64,000 nt of DNA from Chamaecyparis obtusa (Eukaryota; Streptophyta; Pinopsida; Cupressales; Cupressaceae): contig BSBK01000966.1 in assembly GCA_027943335.1 (NCBI GenBank), positions 186,001 to 250,000 on the forward strand, given 5' to 3'. The notes beneath the pieces are model-generated. The model searched no databases and was not told the origin of the DNA. It saw only the letters and a program-made list of their open reading frames with translations. Shown piece after piece: positions 52,380-64,000 of the stretch. Every line of letters starts with the position of its first letter. Within the stretch, counting starts at the first letter, position 1. The position numbers and the translations under genes are program-made.

Positions 52380-53579
52380 CAATGAGAAGCGCCAACTCAT
52401 CCGCAATGCCTCCCATTTTACCCTCCTCTCTGGTGACTTGTATAAGAAGAGTCTAGATGGAACTCTCCTTAGGTGTCTAGAAATAGAGGAGTAAGAAAAA
52501 GCACTAGTTGAAGTCCACGATGACATATGTGGTTCACACTCTGATGGTCTTGCATTAACTCAGAAATTGCTTAGGGCTGGTTACTATTGGCCTACTATGC
52601 AAGCTGATGCTGTTCGATATATGCCAAGTCCTGCAAGAAATGTCAACTACATGGGAATCTCATTCATGCTCATGGACACGAGCTTATTCAACCTATTACA
52701 TACTGGCCATTTCAACAATGGGCCTTTGACTTGGTAGGCAAGATTTATCCTAGTTCTTCAAGTGGGCATAAGTTCATTATTATAGCTACTGAATATTTTA
52801 CTAAATGGGTTGAAGTTGTCCCACTGTCTACAGCTACAGGAAAACATGTTGCCTTGTTTATCTTGAATCACATCATTTGTTGCTATGATAGTCCTTCTTC
52901 CATAGTCACGGATAATGGTGGCCAGTTAAAAAATAAAGACCTGACACAATTGTGCAAAAAATTCAAAATTAAACAACATTGGTCTTCTATTTGCTACCCT
53001 CAAGGGAACACCCAAGTTGAGGCCTCGAATAAAACATTGCTAAAAATGCTTCATAGGATAGTGCACAAATCAGGCAAGGATTGGCATCTGCAGATCAATC
53101 CTGTGTTATGGGCTTATAGAACTTCTATTCACACTCCTACAGGTGCCACACCTTTTTCCTTGGTCTATGGTTTTGAGGTTGTCTTACCATTAGAGGTCGA
53201 AATACCATCACTGAGAGTCTCTCTACATGGTTTGATTATCGACGAAGACCATAGGGCCATGAAAGTTCATGAGCTCACTACTTTGGAGGAATGCCGCAAG
53301 GCCACTTTTGATCACATGCACACTTATCAGAAGAGAATGTCTGCTGCCTACAATAAGAAGGTTCATCCTAGAGAATTCCAAGTGGGTGAATTAGTCCTAA
53401 GAGAAAATCCTAAGAATCAGCAGAACAAAGAGTAGAAAGGAAAGTTTGAGCTGAATTGGTTAGGGCCTTACATCGTCATGACATCATTTGGGTCTGGGGC
53501 CTATCAATTATCTACACCTGAGGGAGAAGAGCTTGCAAAACCTATTAATGTTCTACATCTGAAGAAGTTCTATGCCTAA
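52380..53579 (+). pseudogene. E3 integrase
   Basis: N-terminal H2C2 finger: VHDDICGSHSDGLALTQKLL followed, after a frameshift near 52620, by a CKKCQLHGN block. The core has WAFD (first catalytic Asp, 52728-52730), then the open frame up to 53435: ATEYFTKWVE, SSIVTDNGGQ (second Asp), QGNTQVEASNKT (catalytic Glu). C-terminus: VHPREFQVGELVLRENPKN, a stop at 53435, NWLGPYIVMTSFGSGAY (GPY/F module) and HLKKFYA with stop TAA at 53577-53579. No chromodomain. It would insert element DNA into the genome if intact. Confidence 0.86.
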
Positions 53580-55723
53580 GGTTCTTGAGCTCTTTGTATA
53601 TTTCTTATTGATCTTGAAAAATTTTCAAAAAAGTTCATATATGATGCTGAAAAAAATCCTACAAAGCATATAAAGTCTTGAAAAAAAGAGCATCCTAGTG
53701 AAAAACCTAGCAATAGGCGCTTTGATGTCTCACCAAAAAAAATAAAAGAACTTCAAAAATTCAAAAAAAAAAGAGAAAATGTACCTTGGTGAAAACCTAG
53801 AAATAGGCACCTTGGTAGCAAAAAATACAAAAAAATTATAAAAATTACTGAAAAAATCTGCCCAGTGGTGAAAACCTGGAAACAGGCACTGCTTGGGACC
53901 CTTGCACCTATGTCTATTAGTCTTGCATGGTGCTCCTTCGCTCCACTTCTCGCTTTGTCTCTCCTAGCCTGGAATTGACTCTTGTCTTAGTCAAGGGGGC
54001 ATACGTTGTTTTAGCTTATCTTGGGTCTCTTTGTGTGTCAATGTTTCTCGGGCAACTTAGTTCAAATTGTGTTTCTTAACACTTTCCAACTGTGTTTTTC
54101 AACACTTCCCTAGCATCAAGTGTTTCTCAACACTTATTAGATATGATACCTGCAGTCTAGAATGATATGATATTTCTCACCGACAGATGTGATACTCAAA
54201 GCTTGACTCTATGACCTACACACATGCACTTAAACACTTGACTCGCTGAGACTTACTTGACTTTATTTCTTTGTGTGCTATCTATGATGATTTCTTTTGA
54301 TGAGTGTTCTCTCCCTCATAGTTTTCAATGATGCATAGCTAGAAGACTAGGGGCATGAGGACATGTTTTATTTTTTTTCTGCCTGTGGGTATATCTTGTT
54401 GATCCTAACTGTCATGAGCATTTATGCTTGTTACACTTGACACTCAAGATCTACAATGTATTATACTTAACCATTTTCTGCAAGTGCATGCTTATGGTCA
54501 TCGTAACTTTCTTGTGTCTTGATGCTAGCATAATCTTGCTATACTAAACTTAGGGAACCTCACTGCACTAGTCATCTTGACCTACATGTCTTTGATGCTT
54601 AGGTGGGATTCCCACATGCCTATCTGATATAGATCATATTCATATACCCATAGTTATACTAGTGTGTATTGTATGATCTTGCGACGCTACCAATAAAGCT
54701 CGATGATGATTATTAGAGTCTAACAACTTTGTAACCTTGCAAGTAAACCACTTTTTTCATAGTAGCTTGCATTCTTAGGTTCATGTTAGTTTAGTTTTGC
54801 ATCTTGCATATGGAGAGAGCTCTCCTTTCATCTTTCAAGGACTTGTCAATCAACTACGCTCACCTTCCACTTCTTTTCAATCATGTCTTTCACTTCTTGT
54901 CTTTCATATCACATCCTTTGCTATTCCTGTGATCACAAGGGGTTAATCTTGTCATCATGCATATTTGTTCACCCCTTATATAGCATTTTGACCCAATTTT
55001 CAAAACATCTCAGAATTTTGTGAAAATTGCACCCTTGGCTAATTTCAATGTCCTGGATCCATTTTTAGGATCAAAATTGAAAACCAAGTTCATCTTGCTG
55101 ATCAAAATTGCATTTTCAAATTTCTCCTTCTTCTGCGTAGTTGGCTGACCGTTTGAGGCCTGGTCCTTCGATCTTCGCTAGGGCATCTTCATTTCTTCAT
55201 CTCCACCTCTCTCACCCTTCTAGTCTTTCATTCATTTGCTTCACTTCATCTCTCTGAGGTTTTGACTTTATCTTTATCCTATATCTTTCTCAGTCAAACC
55301 TAGTAAAATTGGGGCATATTTTCATTGCTTGATGGTTATTCTATTATCTTTCATCTTCAATTATGATTTCTGGTGATTTGATCATGATGCTCTCATATTG
55401 CTTCTGCATTCCCTCTACCTCATTTTGATTTCGATCTCGAGGGGGCAGACATATCCTATCATCTATTCTCCAGAGCATATGCTTGACCATTCCATTTGCT
55501 TTGATCTATCTATCGATCTATTGTGCTTGACATGTTAGTTCTCATCTCGAGTTCTGATACTGTCCATCTCTCTCCTAAATGTTCAGTATTGTCGCTACCA
55601 GGCTGACCATGCAGGATTTTCTATCTCTCTACACTTCATTCTTTGGAATCAGACCTTTATCTATTGCCTTCTTGGCTGATCTATTCTTTGACGTAATGTG
55701 TTCCTAGATCGATCGCACATTAG
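53580..55723 (+). other. E3 3' untranslated region
   Basis: Non-coding and homologous to the E2 and E4 regions. It holds A-rich runs with three copies of a GTGAAAACCTAGAAATAGGC hairpin motif (53698-53720, 53788-53811, 53868-53890; E2 has one), the hairpin triplet (54069-54134), a conserved block with CATAATCTTGC and GATCATATTCATATACCCAT (54525-54660), and GGAGAGAGCTCTCCTTT (54812-54828), the reverse complement of the LTR promoter core. Confidence 0.78.
54069..54134 (+). other. Hairpin triplet in E3 3' untranslated region
   Basis: Stems GTGTT/AACAC (54069-54082, loop TCTT), GTGTT/AACAC (54092-54105, loop TTTC) and AGTGTT/AACACT (54119-54134, loop TCTC; flanks extend it by one pair). It has the same arrangement as E2 and E4. 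Confidence 0.75.
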
Positions 55724-55738
55724 TCAAAGAGGGGAAAA
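55724..55738 (+). other. E3 polypurine tract
   Basis: TCAAAGAGGGGAAAA lies directly before the 3' LTR. Confidence 0.88.
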
Positions 55739-56636
55739 TGTAATCACCCAAAAATGGTCATCTAGACTATTAGCCCCTTTCTAGCATTATTTGCTAAATT
55801 TATCAATTGCTTATTCTTGATCAAATCCTAATTCTATTATTTATTCGATTATATTCTATGGATTAACCATTTTATCCTAAGTCTTTATTTAATTAAAAGG
55901 AATTACCTCCCCTTTTATTAAATAAAAAACCCCACTTACCTTTTATCCTAAGTTGCACAAATAAAGCATTACTCCTATTTAATAAATAAGAAGAAAAGAC
56001 TTTTTTGTCTCACATGGGGCACAAAAGTCAAAACTTCTTTCTCATTGGAGGAGACTTGTGCACAAAGATTGCTCCCACTTTCAAACTCCACCCTTGATCA
56101 AATCTTTTGCTTCTTAATCTCCATGGTCCATCTATCTTTAAAAGGAGAGCTCTCATCTCATTCTAGGATCCCACTCTTGATGCTAATGTTGTGCTATAGG
56201 TTTTCTTGGTGCCATTGGAGCTTTTGAAGAACTTGTTGCATTCTAATCGTCATACTTGCATTGTAGCTTAGTTTTCATGGCATTCTTAGCTTAGTTTCCT
56301 TTCATGCTTTAGCTTAGTTCACATAGCATAATTAGTAATGGCTTGTAACACTCTCATTTCCATAGTTTAGTTGCACTCTTGCATTCTCATTCTAACATAG
56401 CTTGCACTGCATTTTCATTGTGATTCTTGAAGATATTGGCATTCTTGCCCTTGTCTCTTTGAATCTCCCATTGCATGGTTTACTAGCAAGGTTGAATGCT
56501 TAATAGCTCTAGTTGAGAGCCCTCTAAACACCCTTGCACTCCATGCCTAGGGAGCTCTAGGTCACTTTTCAAGGTGTCCAATCCATGGATGCCCTTGGAA
56601 TCAAAGGCTTAGAGAAGTGCACATCTTGAGTGTACA
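55739..56636 (+). repeat. E3 3' LTR
   Basis: This 898 bp LTR is homologous over its full length to 42844-43722. It carries about 25 extra bases near 56317-56340. The core promoter-like TTTAAAAGGAGAGCTCTC is at about 56137-56154. Confidence 0.92.
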
Positions 56637-58900
56637 ACAACTAATTGCCTAGAAACCCGTTCAACAGGAACATTGATCATGTCCCATATTCCTAAATTCT
56701 AAATTTAAGTATCATTGCCTCTTCATTATTGAGTTTAGAACTTCTTGAATTAATAATACTTCAGGTTTGCTTACAATTATGCAACATTTCAATATTCACT
56801 TCTTGTTAGGGGCACTAAGGCCCCTAACATTCCACATATTGATCCTCATTGCTGAATGGGAAGGTCCTTCCCCTTCCCTGCATTAAATAGAGTAGTAATT
56901 TTAGTCTAATCAAGAGCCAAACCATCTTTTTTATTCAACTTTGATAGTGATTTTCTAACCCTCTTTTTATTGGTTTTTACACAGTCTGGGGTTTATTTGC
57001 AATCTTCAATGAGGGCTATTCCTAGGACATGAATCTCCTCTTTATTTTCTCTACTGCCTAGACCTACCATCTATTCATCAAACCTATTTTGACTTTGTTC
57101 CTCTTCTTGTAATTCTAATATATTGGATATAAGTTGTTCTCTTTCTTTCTCAATTTTCTCCTTGTGAACCATGTCCTCCATTATCCCCTCAATAATTTTG
57201 TCCATGACTTCATGACATATCTCCTCTAGGTTAATATTTGTATCCTTTGTTGATTCAATTTTATGATCAACTACGTTACTTTTCATTTCATTTTAAATGT
57301 CTTCCAATCCTTCCCATACTAAGGCGCTATCCTTCCTACTCACTTCTTCATAATATTTCAAGGTCCTTCCTTTGTCAGGACATATTATTTCATTATCCTT
57401 CACAGGATCAAGAAACTGATTGTTATCTGTAACCATCTCACCCTCCTATAATTCTATCTCATCCTTATTCTTTTCCATCTTTTTGTGCTTGAACCTTGAT
57501 TCATAGATTTTATCAGCTGGTAGTAGAACTCTGTTTGATTTCTTCTTGAGTAGGAATTTCTGTAATATTTTGTTGAGGGAGACTTGTGATGTAGTCATAA
57601 TGGCTTCCTTTATCAATATTTTTTGATATCTTGTTTTGTATTGTCCACTCTAGATATTTGATGCATATTTGATGGGGTATCATTTTGATTTTCTATAGTA
57701 AATCCTCCTGTGTGTTCATTCAATCTTATGTTAACCTATGATACATGTGGAGGGTTTATTAATCATGTTGTAACATTTGTGGAATCCTTTTCTATTATAT
57801 GCTTAATAGATCCTTTAAAAATACAAGTTTATATTATATACTACATTTTTAGTTCTTAATTCTATAAGTTCTGGAGCAATTGTACATTTATGTCCATCTT
57901 TATTGCTATAACACAATCAGAATATGATAAAGAATCCTCTTCAAACACTACGAATTCTCCTATCTAATTGCCAATATTTCTAATGATTTCATTATTAACC
58001 AATTATACTAGAAGATTAGGAAACATGATCAATGTATCAGCTTTAAACAATTTAAGAGTGCTAGGGTTGAAATTAGATTGCCAATCCATGAATATGAAAA
58101 TTTGTCCTTTATATCATGGACTTCTACCAAATAGGAATTCATTTTTTAATTTTTCACTACAACAACCAATATAGAAAAAATCTTCAATTGAAACAAAATT
58201 ACCTACTTGGCTCCTATAGGTTTGTTGATATCATTACCCTACATCTTCCCTAGGAATCCCAAAACCACACCATTTGATAAATAAACCAAAGGTTTTGAAA
58301 TGATAGCACATATCACTTGTGATGCTATTGCTAATATCCAAGGTAACCTTATCTTCTGTATCTGTGGTATGTGGCTTTTGCCTAGATGACATTGACACAT
58401 TTTGATCATTTGGTGGGGGCATAGGGATCCTGTTCGAGTGTGAAGCTTCACGAGTATGACTTTTCTTGATATTTTCTTGTTGCGTCGACCTTATTTTATA
58501 AGATTGATTGCATGGAGGATCTTGTGTATTTACCCTAGGTCTAGGATTTTTTTTATAATTATTATTATAATAATTCTTTCTGTTAGGGATTGGCTTTATG
58601 AAACCCCCACATTTTTTGTAGAAGACGAAACCTCTTATTGTTCATGAGATGTTGAGCCATAGAATTTAAAATCAAAACTGATCAAGCAAGGGCGAAAGCT
58701 GAGGATCTCTAGCTCCCAACACAACTCGATCCTATTGCGTAATTTGGGGATTTTGATGTAATTAGGATGACCTAGATCTTGGAAACCATTTTCTCTTCTT
58801 CCCTCCTACTCCTTTATGCCATAATCCACTCAGCTCTCTTAGTCTTCCCATTTTTAACTAGTTGCCAATCAGGTTCTTTCCGGGGGGGGCAACTGCTATG
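56637..58900 (-). mobile_element. L1-type LINE, ORF1 and start of ORF2, split by E3
   Basis: On the minus strand ORF2 begins at ATG 56849 (MRINMWNVRGLSAPNKK then a stop, and later SKPEVLLIQEVLNS), the N-terminus of the endonuclease. Upstream is ORF1: CYHFKTFGLFIKWCGFGIP (about 58310-58250), then a DUF4283-like block IFIFMDWQSNFNP, ADTLIMFPNLLV and RNIGN..IGEFVVFEEDSLS (58120-57930), then a charged coiled-coil tail (57286-57071). ORF1 proteins bind RNA in L1 elements. The frames have many stops. The 5' end near 58900 is approximate. Confidence 0.78.
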
Positions 58901-61323
58901 ATTTTCACCCACATTTCTCCATGATTTTTTATTCCAATTTCTTGCCCCATTTCCAATAGTACTTTTGCTAAGCGAAAGCATTGTATTTGTTCCTGTAGAT
59001 TTTCGCATTCGAAATCGCAGATCCATTTTGTAATTACTAACAATACATTACACAAATGAAACCATATATTTTTATTTGACCTAATTCTATCTAAAGTTTT
59101 TGATATTTTAATATATTTTAAATATTTCATAAATAAAACAATTACTTATATACGAATATTTAATATTTGTTGTATCTTTTTAAAAAGAAATAAATTAGAA
59201 AGTTATATTTCTAAAAATTAATAATTAAAATAATTCTTAAATAATATGGAAATATATTTTCTTCCAAGTTTTTTTTCATATAAAATAAAATAATATGAAT
59301 TTCAAATAGGTTAAACAATAGATATGTTAAAATATGTATGAAGCATGTAAATATTAGTTAAAAATACATTAAATAATAATACTTAAAATTTCTAAATTTT
59401 AATGTAAGGTAGTTTTCAAGTATTTAAAACTTGTCTATAATTTTACATATAAAAAATATTTGTAAAAGTTTAAAAGCTTTTAAAGCTTTTATAATTTAAT
59501 AATTTTTTCATTAATAATCAAATTATTAATTAAATAATTTTATTATATTTTACAATATATTTTTCATATTAAACAAATCAATAAAATTGTCATCTTTATT
59601 AAGCCGATAGGATTTTTTATTGTGGGCTTTGCCCACCGGAAAATTGTCTGTTACAAAACTTTTTTCCAGACAAATGTCTGATGCCGAAAAAGAGGGCTGT
59701 GCTCGAAAAAAAACTATGTAGATAAAATGGGAAACATCATGTCACTACTTTGAGATGTGGTTAAATCAGTTCCTCTACATGGAGATAAAACCTAAAATCT
59801 AGGAGTAAATATCAAATTGCTACCGTCTATTAAAAATGTGAACCTTAGAAGAATAAATGAATAACCGTTTGGGAAATGAAGTTGGATAAGTTTGCATTGC
59901 ATTTAAAACAGATTTTGTATTCATGTCTATTGCAATGAAATGAAGTCTAGGATGAAACACACACATTGTAACTAGAAAGACGTGAATAGATACTGTGAAT
60001 CTTGTTTTTGATGACAAATAAAGAGAAATTGAAAAGACCATGAGCAATTGAATATCGTCCCGGCTTTGCATTATTTGCAAATCTTCAAGCTACTTCAGAG
60101 AACTTTTATTTGCCTAAGTTGCATTGAACTTTAAGAAGACATTACTGTATGTATTTTTTTATGGCCTCTAGATAATCTTGATTTTTGTTCACTTCACTTC
60201 AATTTTAACATATGCGATGCCAGTATCATTCATCATGTGTGTATCATATCGATTTCTTTGAGTTAAAACTTGTATAGCTTTTTAATTATTGAAGCTTAGA
60301 ATTGAATGACTTCAATTTTTCTGGGCAGGTGAAAATATATTTTGATTATTTTGAGGTCAATGAAATTTGGTGCCAGGTGCCTTCAAAGCTTTATTCTATA
60401 AAATTAATGATTCATTGGGAGAAATGTATTTTTAAAAGAGAGGAGGCTAAATTATATTTCTTCTGTTTAAATATAAATTATTGCTCACAAACGGGATTGC
60501 TATGAGACAACACCAACATAAATCTTCAAGCTTACATCTCTTGCAATCTTATTATTTCTGTAAAGTGTAGCATATGACAGTTGATCAATTGTAAAGAGAT
60601 AAGGTTCAAATTTTTGCAATGCTACTTATGGGAAAATCTGAAGGCTTTAACCTTAGCTAACCTTGTAATTTTCATTACTTTTTTCATTCTTTAATATTTT
60701 GAGGCAGAAATTCAAAGTGGGAATTCTTAGACAGCCTGATTATTTTAGTTCAGCATATGGCAGTGATAGAGTGAGCTAATGTATTCCTGTGCTATAGTAT
60801 TCATGAGATAGTTAAGCAAGAATCTATTAGTAAGTGTAGAGAAAAGGACCAAGGGCCTATTTATTATTAAATTTATTTGCATGTCTTGATATTTATTAGT
60901 ATTTTACAACTCCCATAGGTGAAGCCTAGCTTGCAAGACTCCTAACAACTATACATTGTTGATTTATTTGAAATATGTTTTTCAATCATTAGAGGACGTA
61001 CACAAATTTCTTGGTAGTTTTGTAGGACGGTGTACATTTTATGTCATGCATGTAATGTGATAGTGAATATAAGTGCATTCTCATTCATATCTCTATTTGC
61101 ATGGCATCACCTGGCCTCCTGCTTTGTCAAGCATTTATGGAATAATTTAGCTTTGGAGTACCTTGGGTGTCCTTACAAAATATTGCTACCTTAGTTTGTT
61201 CTTATACTTTTATTAAATTTTATACCCATTCTTATCACAATTTTATCATGTTCTGTCATATACTATTTGTAGATGTTTCGCTTTAGCTTGTACGATATAA
61301 GAACTAAAAATGAATCTTCTTTG
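58901..61323. other. AT-rich spacer
   Basis: No gene is supported. A/T runs dominate 59100-59600. A perfect small hairpin GTGGGC-TTT-GCCCAC lies near 59622-59637. Short frames at 58858-59130 (minus), 59820-60080 (minus) and 60302-60505 (plus) have no recognisable motif. Confidence 0.6.
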
Positions 61324-62307
61324 TGTACACACTAAAATATGCACTTCTATGAACCATTACTTGCAAGGTTGCTCAAGAGTGAGGCCTCACAAAGCGGCTC
61401 ATAGCTCTCTATGCATGGAGTTGCAAGGGACTATGAGTTTTGCTCTCAGCTAGAGCTACAAGAAGGTGACCTTGCTAGTCAACCACACAATGAGAGATTC
61501 AAATGAAGACAAGGGAAACAATGCCAATATCCCCAAGAATCTAAATGGAAATGCAATGCAAACTATATGAGAATGCAAATCTAAGCTAAATGATAACAAT
61601 GCAATGCTTGAGAAGAAATCTAATCTATGAAAGGAAATAGCAATGGATTACAAATCCTTCCTATTTAGACTATGTGAGATTGCATAAAAGGAAATTTACA
61701 CTAAGAATGTCATGATTATGCAACTATGAAAGCAAACTAAATGAAATGCAACAACAAGGTCTTCAAAGCTTGGATGCAAGGATGTCTTCAAAGGGCTCCA
61801 AAACCTGCAGCATAACAATAGCATAAAAATGTGTGTATCCAAATGAAGGAGAGAGCTCTCCTTTTATAAGAAATGCAAAGGAATGGACCATGGAGATTAA
61901 GAGGCAAAAGATCTTAATCAGCGGTGGAGCTTGAAAGAGGAGCAATCCATGTGCACAAGTATCCTCCAATGAGAGTGAAGTGTTGACTTTTGAGCCTCAT
62001 GTGAGACAAAAAGTGCTTTTTCCCTTTTTATAAAATAGGAATAATGCTTTATTTGTGCAACTTAGGATAAGAGGAAAGTGGGGGCTTTTTTATTTAATTG
62101 AAAGGGGAGGAAATATTCCTTTTAATTAAATAAAGACTTAGGATAAATGGTTAGCCCAAGGATAAAAATCCAATATATGATCGAAATTAAGACTTGATCA
62201 AGAGATTGATATTGTTGACAATATTGATAAATGATCAAAATGATTCAGGGTTGATAAATTGAATAAATGGGGCCCAAAGTCTAGGCGACCATTTTTGGGT
62301 GCATACA
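61324..62307 (-). repeat. E4 3' LTR
   Basis: A 984 bp LTR starting TGTACACAC and ending GGTGCATACA. On the minus strand it has CTTATAAAAGGAGAGCTCTC (61870-61851), the best preserved core promoter of the family. Confidence 0.88.
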
Positions 62308-62322
62308 TTTGCCCCTCTTTGA
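62308..62322 (-). other. E4 polypurine tract
   Basis: On the minus strand TCAAAGAGGGGCAAA abuts the 3' LTR. Confidence 0.85.
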
Positions 62323-64000
62323 CTAATGTGTGATCGATTTGGGAACACATGTAGTCAAAGAAGAATTGAAATGTGAGATCGATCTGGGATCACAAAACAA
62401 CTCAGATATGAGGTCGATTCGGGATCACATCTGGACAAACATAAACAAAAGCTTAGACCAACACCGTCGCTGCTAGGTGCAAATCAAGCTTTAGACAAAA
62501 CTATCACCGTCGCTGCTAGGCAATAATCAATGTCTAAAAATGGGAGATAAGAATCTCAAATTTTTTAGCAAAAGCTCACAAAAAATGTCTGAATCAGGAA
62601 AATCAAGAGAATTAGGGATGAGAATCCCATAAATACTGCCCCCTCGGAATCGAAATCGAAATCTGGTAGAGGAGAGACAGAAAATTGATAAAGATTTGGT
62701 CAAATCAGAATGAATTCATAATCGAATGTAAAGGTCAAGAGGTTAACCATTAGGCAATGAAACATACCCCAGTGATGAAGCAGAAGAATATAAATAGAAG
62801 ACTAGAAATAGCGCGAATGAAAGACTAGAAAATTTGAAAGACATGGAAGGAAGAAATTCCACTGAAAATCAAATTATGCCTCAAAAGTCATCAACTGTGT
62901 AGAAGAAAGGGAAAATTTGGAAACACGACTCGGATTTCGATTTCGAGTCTGAAAATGGATAGAAAATGATGTGATATGAAAGACCAGAAAGGAAAGATAT
63001 GATCAAGAAGAATCAGAAAATGAGCACAGTTGACCAACTAGTCCATAAATGCTAAAAAGGAGAGCTCTCTCCATATGCAAAGTGCAAAACTAATCTAACA
63101 TGACCCTAAAAATGCAAGCTACTATGAAAGTGGTTTATTTGCAAGGTCACAACGCTTATAGACATCTAATTATCATCATCGAGCGTTATTGGTAGCGTCA
63201 TAAGATCATACAATGCACACTAGCATAACTATGTGGATATGAATATGATCTTTATCAGATAGAAATGTGGAAATCTCACCAAGGCATCAAAGACATATAG
63301 GTCAAGATGACTAATGCAGTGAGATCACCTAAGTTTGATATGGCGAGATTATGCTTGTATCAAGACACATGAAAGTCAAGATAACTAGAAGCATGCACTC
63401 GCAAAACAGTCAAGGATAATACCTTGTCAATCCATAGTGTCAAGTAGGACCAGCATAAATGCTCATGACAGTTAGAATCAACAAAATATACCCACAAGCA
63501 GATAAAGAAAGAAAACATGTTCTCATTCCCTCAGTCTTCTAGCTATGCATCATCGAAAAACTTCTCAGGGAGAGATCACTCATCAACGAAATCCTCATAG
63601 ACAGCACACAAAGAAAAATAAAGTCATCATATCGCCAGCGAGTTGATTGTTTAAGTGCGTGTGTGTTGGTCATAGAGTCAAATTCTGAGTATCTTATCTG
63701 CAAATGGGAAATATCGCATCATACTGTGGACTATTGGGTAAGATATCTGATAAGTGTTAAGAAACACTCGACGCAAGGGTAGTGTTAAAAAACACTGTTT
63801 GGGGTGGTGTTGAAAAATACCTGTTGTGAAATGCCCCAAGAGACAAACGCACCAAAAGGACCTATGCGAACAGTTATGCCCCCTAGACAAAGACAAAGAC
63901 CAATTCCAGACTAAGCCAAATAAGGTCAAGGCATGATGGAAAGTGGTTAAGTGTCGAGGACGCATGCTAACAAATAGGGGTGCAAAGGCCTCAAGTAGCG
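62323..64000 (-). other. E4 3' untranslated region
   Basis: Homologous to 6720-8450 of E2. It has three TCGATTTGGGATCACA-type repeats (62328-62431). It also has an insertion absent from E2 with two copies of CACCGTCGCTGCTAGG (62462-62477 and 62505-62520), an antisense promoter-core copy AAAAGGAGAGCTCTCTCC (63055-63072), and the hairpin triplet at 63753-63821. Confidence 0.78.
63753..63821 (-). other. Hairpin triplet in E4 3' untranslated region
   Basis: Stems AGTGTT/AACACT (63753-63768), AGTGTT/AACACT (63781-63796) and GGTGTT/AATACC (63806-63821). The last keeps pairing through a G-T (G-U) pair where E2 has G-C. Confidence 0.72.

Larger units (their letters stand above)
42844..56636 (+). mobile_element. 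E3: full-length Tat-like Ty3/gypsy LTR retrotransposon (same family as E2)
   Basis: The 13.8 kb element has LTRs of 879 and 898 bp (TGTA...TACA), a 5 bp target duplication, primer binding site, 2.3 kb leader, gag, protease, acidic spacer, RT, RNase H, aRNase H, integrase, 2.1 kb 3' untranslated region and polypurine tract. Proteins are highly similar to those of E2, so the two belong to one family or sister subfamilies in opposite orientation. Many stops break pol. It interrupts the endonuclease of the L1. Confidence 0.93.
61324..64000 (-). mobile_element. E4: 3' end of a third E2-family element, continues past window
   Basis: It consists of the LTR (61324-62307), polypurine tract and 3' untranslated region, all collinear with 5706-about 8450 of E2 on the same strand. 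The integrase would start about 200 bp beyond the window edge. Similarity to E2 is clear throughout but lower than between the two E2 LTRs, so E4 is an independent insertion. Confidence 0.9.

Noticed and set aside
52790..52800. Loss of a catalytic aspartate in E3 integrase (ATEYFTKW instead of ATDYFTKW)
   Set aside because: The first catalytic aspartate of this family is the one in WAFD at 52728-52730, which is present. The ATDYF position is not catalytic.
57968..58174. 68-residue plus-strand frame
   Set aside because: It is antisense to the DUF4283-like part of the LINE ORF1, which explains the openness.
1..64000. tRNA or rRNA genes
   Set aside because: No stretch with the A-box/B-box pattern or rRNA cores was noticed. 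tRNA-like similarity at 4548-4565 and similar sites is explained by primer binding sites.

Overview
The window reads as nuclear DNA of a seed plant with a large, repeat-filled genome, plausibly a gymnosperm. This is inferred from 14 kb Ty3/gypsy elements of the type carrying an extra archaeal-like RNase H (Tat-like), nested insertions, decayed L1-type LINEs and AT-rich spacers. No species can be named from sequence alone. There is no sign of bacterial genes, CRISPR or organelle DNA.

Layout. (1) Positions 1-22.9 kb are nested retroelements, all on the minus strand: an element fragment E1 (1-5331: gag, protease, aRNase H, RT, RNase H, cut by the window edge); an older coding stretch E0 (22735-19996 and 5705-about 5296) with no recognised domain; and a full-length 14.3 kb element E2 (5706-19995, two roughly 1 kb LTRs, near-matching 5 bp target duplications) that landed inside the E0 reading frame. 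(2) Positions 22.9-41 kb are the gene island: two nearly identical intronless phospholipase A1-I-gamma-like lipases, transcribed divergently (PLA1-A, minus strand, 28196-26700; PLA1-B, plus strand, 37268-38758) with 9 kb between their start codons. Around them lie remnants of a PPR gene, an F-box/kelch-type gene, a decayed LINE and several local tandem duplications. (3) Positions 41.1-59 kb are an L1-type LINE (minus strand) split by E3 (42844-56636, plus strand), a second full-length element of the E2 family. (4) Positions 59-61.3 kb are AT-rich spacer. (5) From 61324 to the window end is the 3' LTR and 3' untranslated region of a third family member, E4 (minus strand), which continues past the edge.

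The only genes likely to make host protein are the two lipases. They keep all catalytic residues and differ by about 27 substitutions and one two-residue indel over about 446 aligned residues. Their similarity runs from the TATA region through about 230 bp of 3' flank, but their upstream sequences are unrelated apart from an 18 bp block. The TATA box of PLA1-A aligns with a mutated site in PLA1-B that now reads as an ATG, so the two copies are probably regulated differently.

The most unusual signal is in the non-coding parts of the E2/E3/E4 family. All three copies keep a triplet of short hairpins with pyrimidine tetraloops, with one compensated base pair. All three also keep a 15-18 bp inverted repeat linking the LTR core promoter to the 3' untranslated region, and E2 and E3 share a twice-repeated leader hairpin and clusters of TATCGC motifs. 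These look like conserved RNA or DNA structures of the element, not chance repeats.
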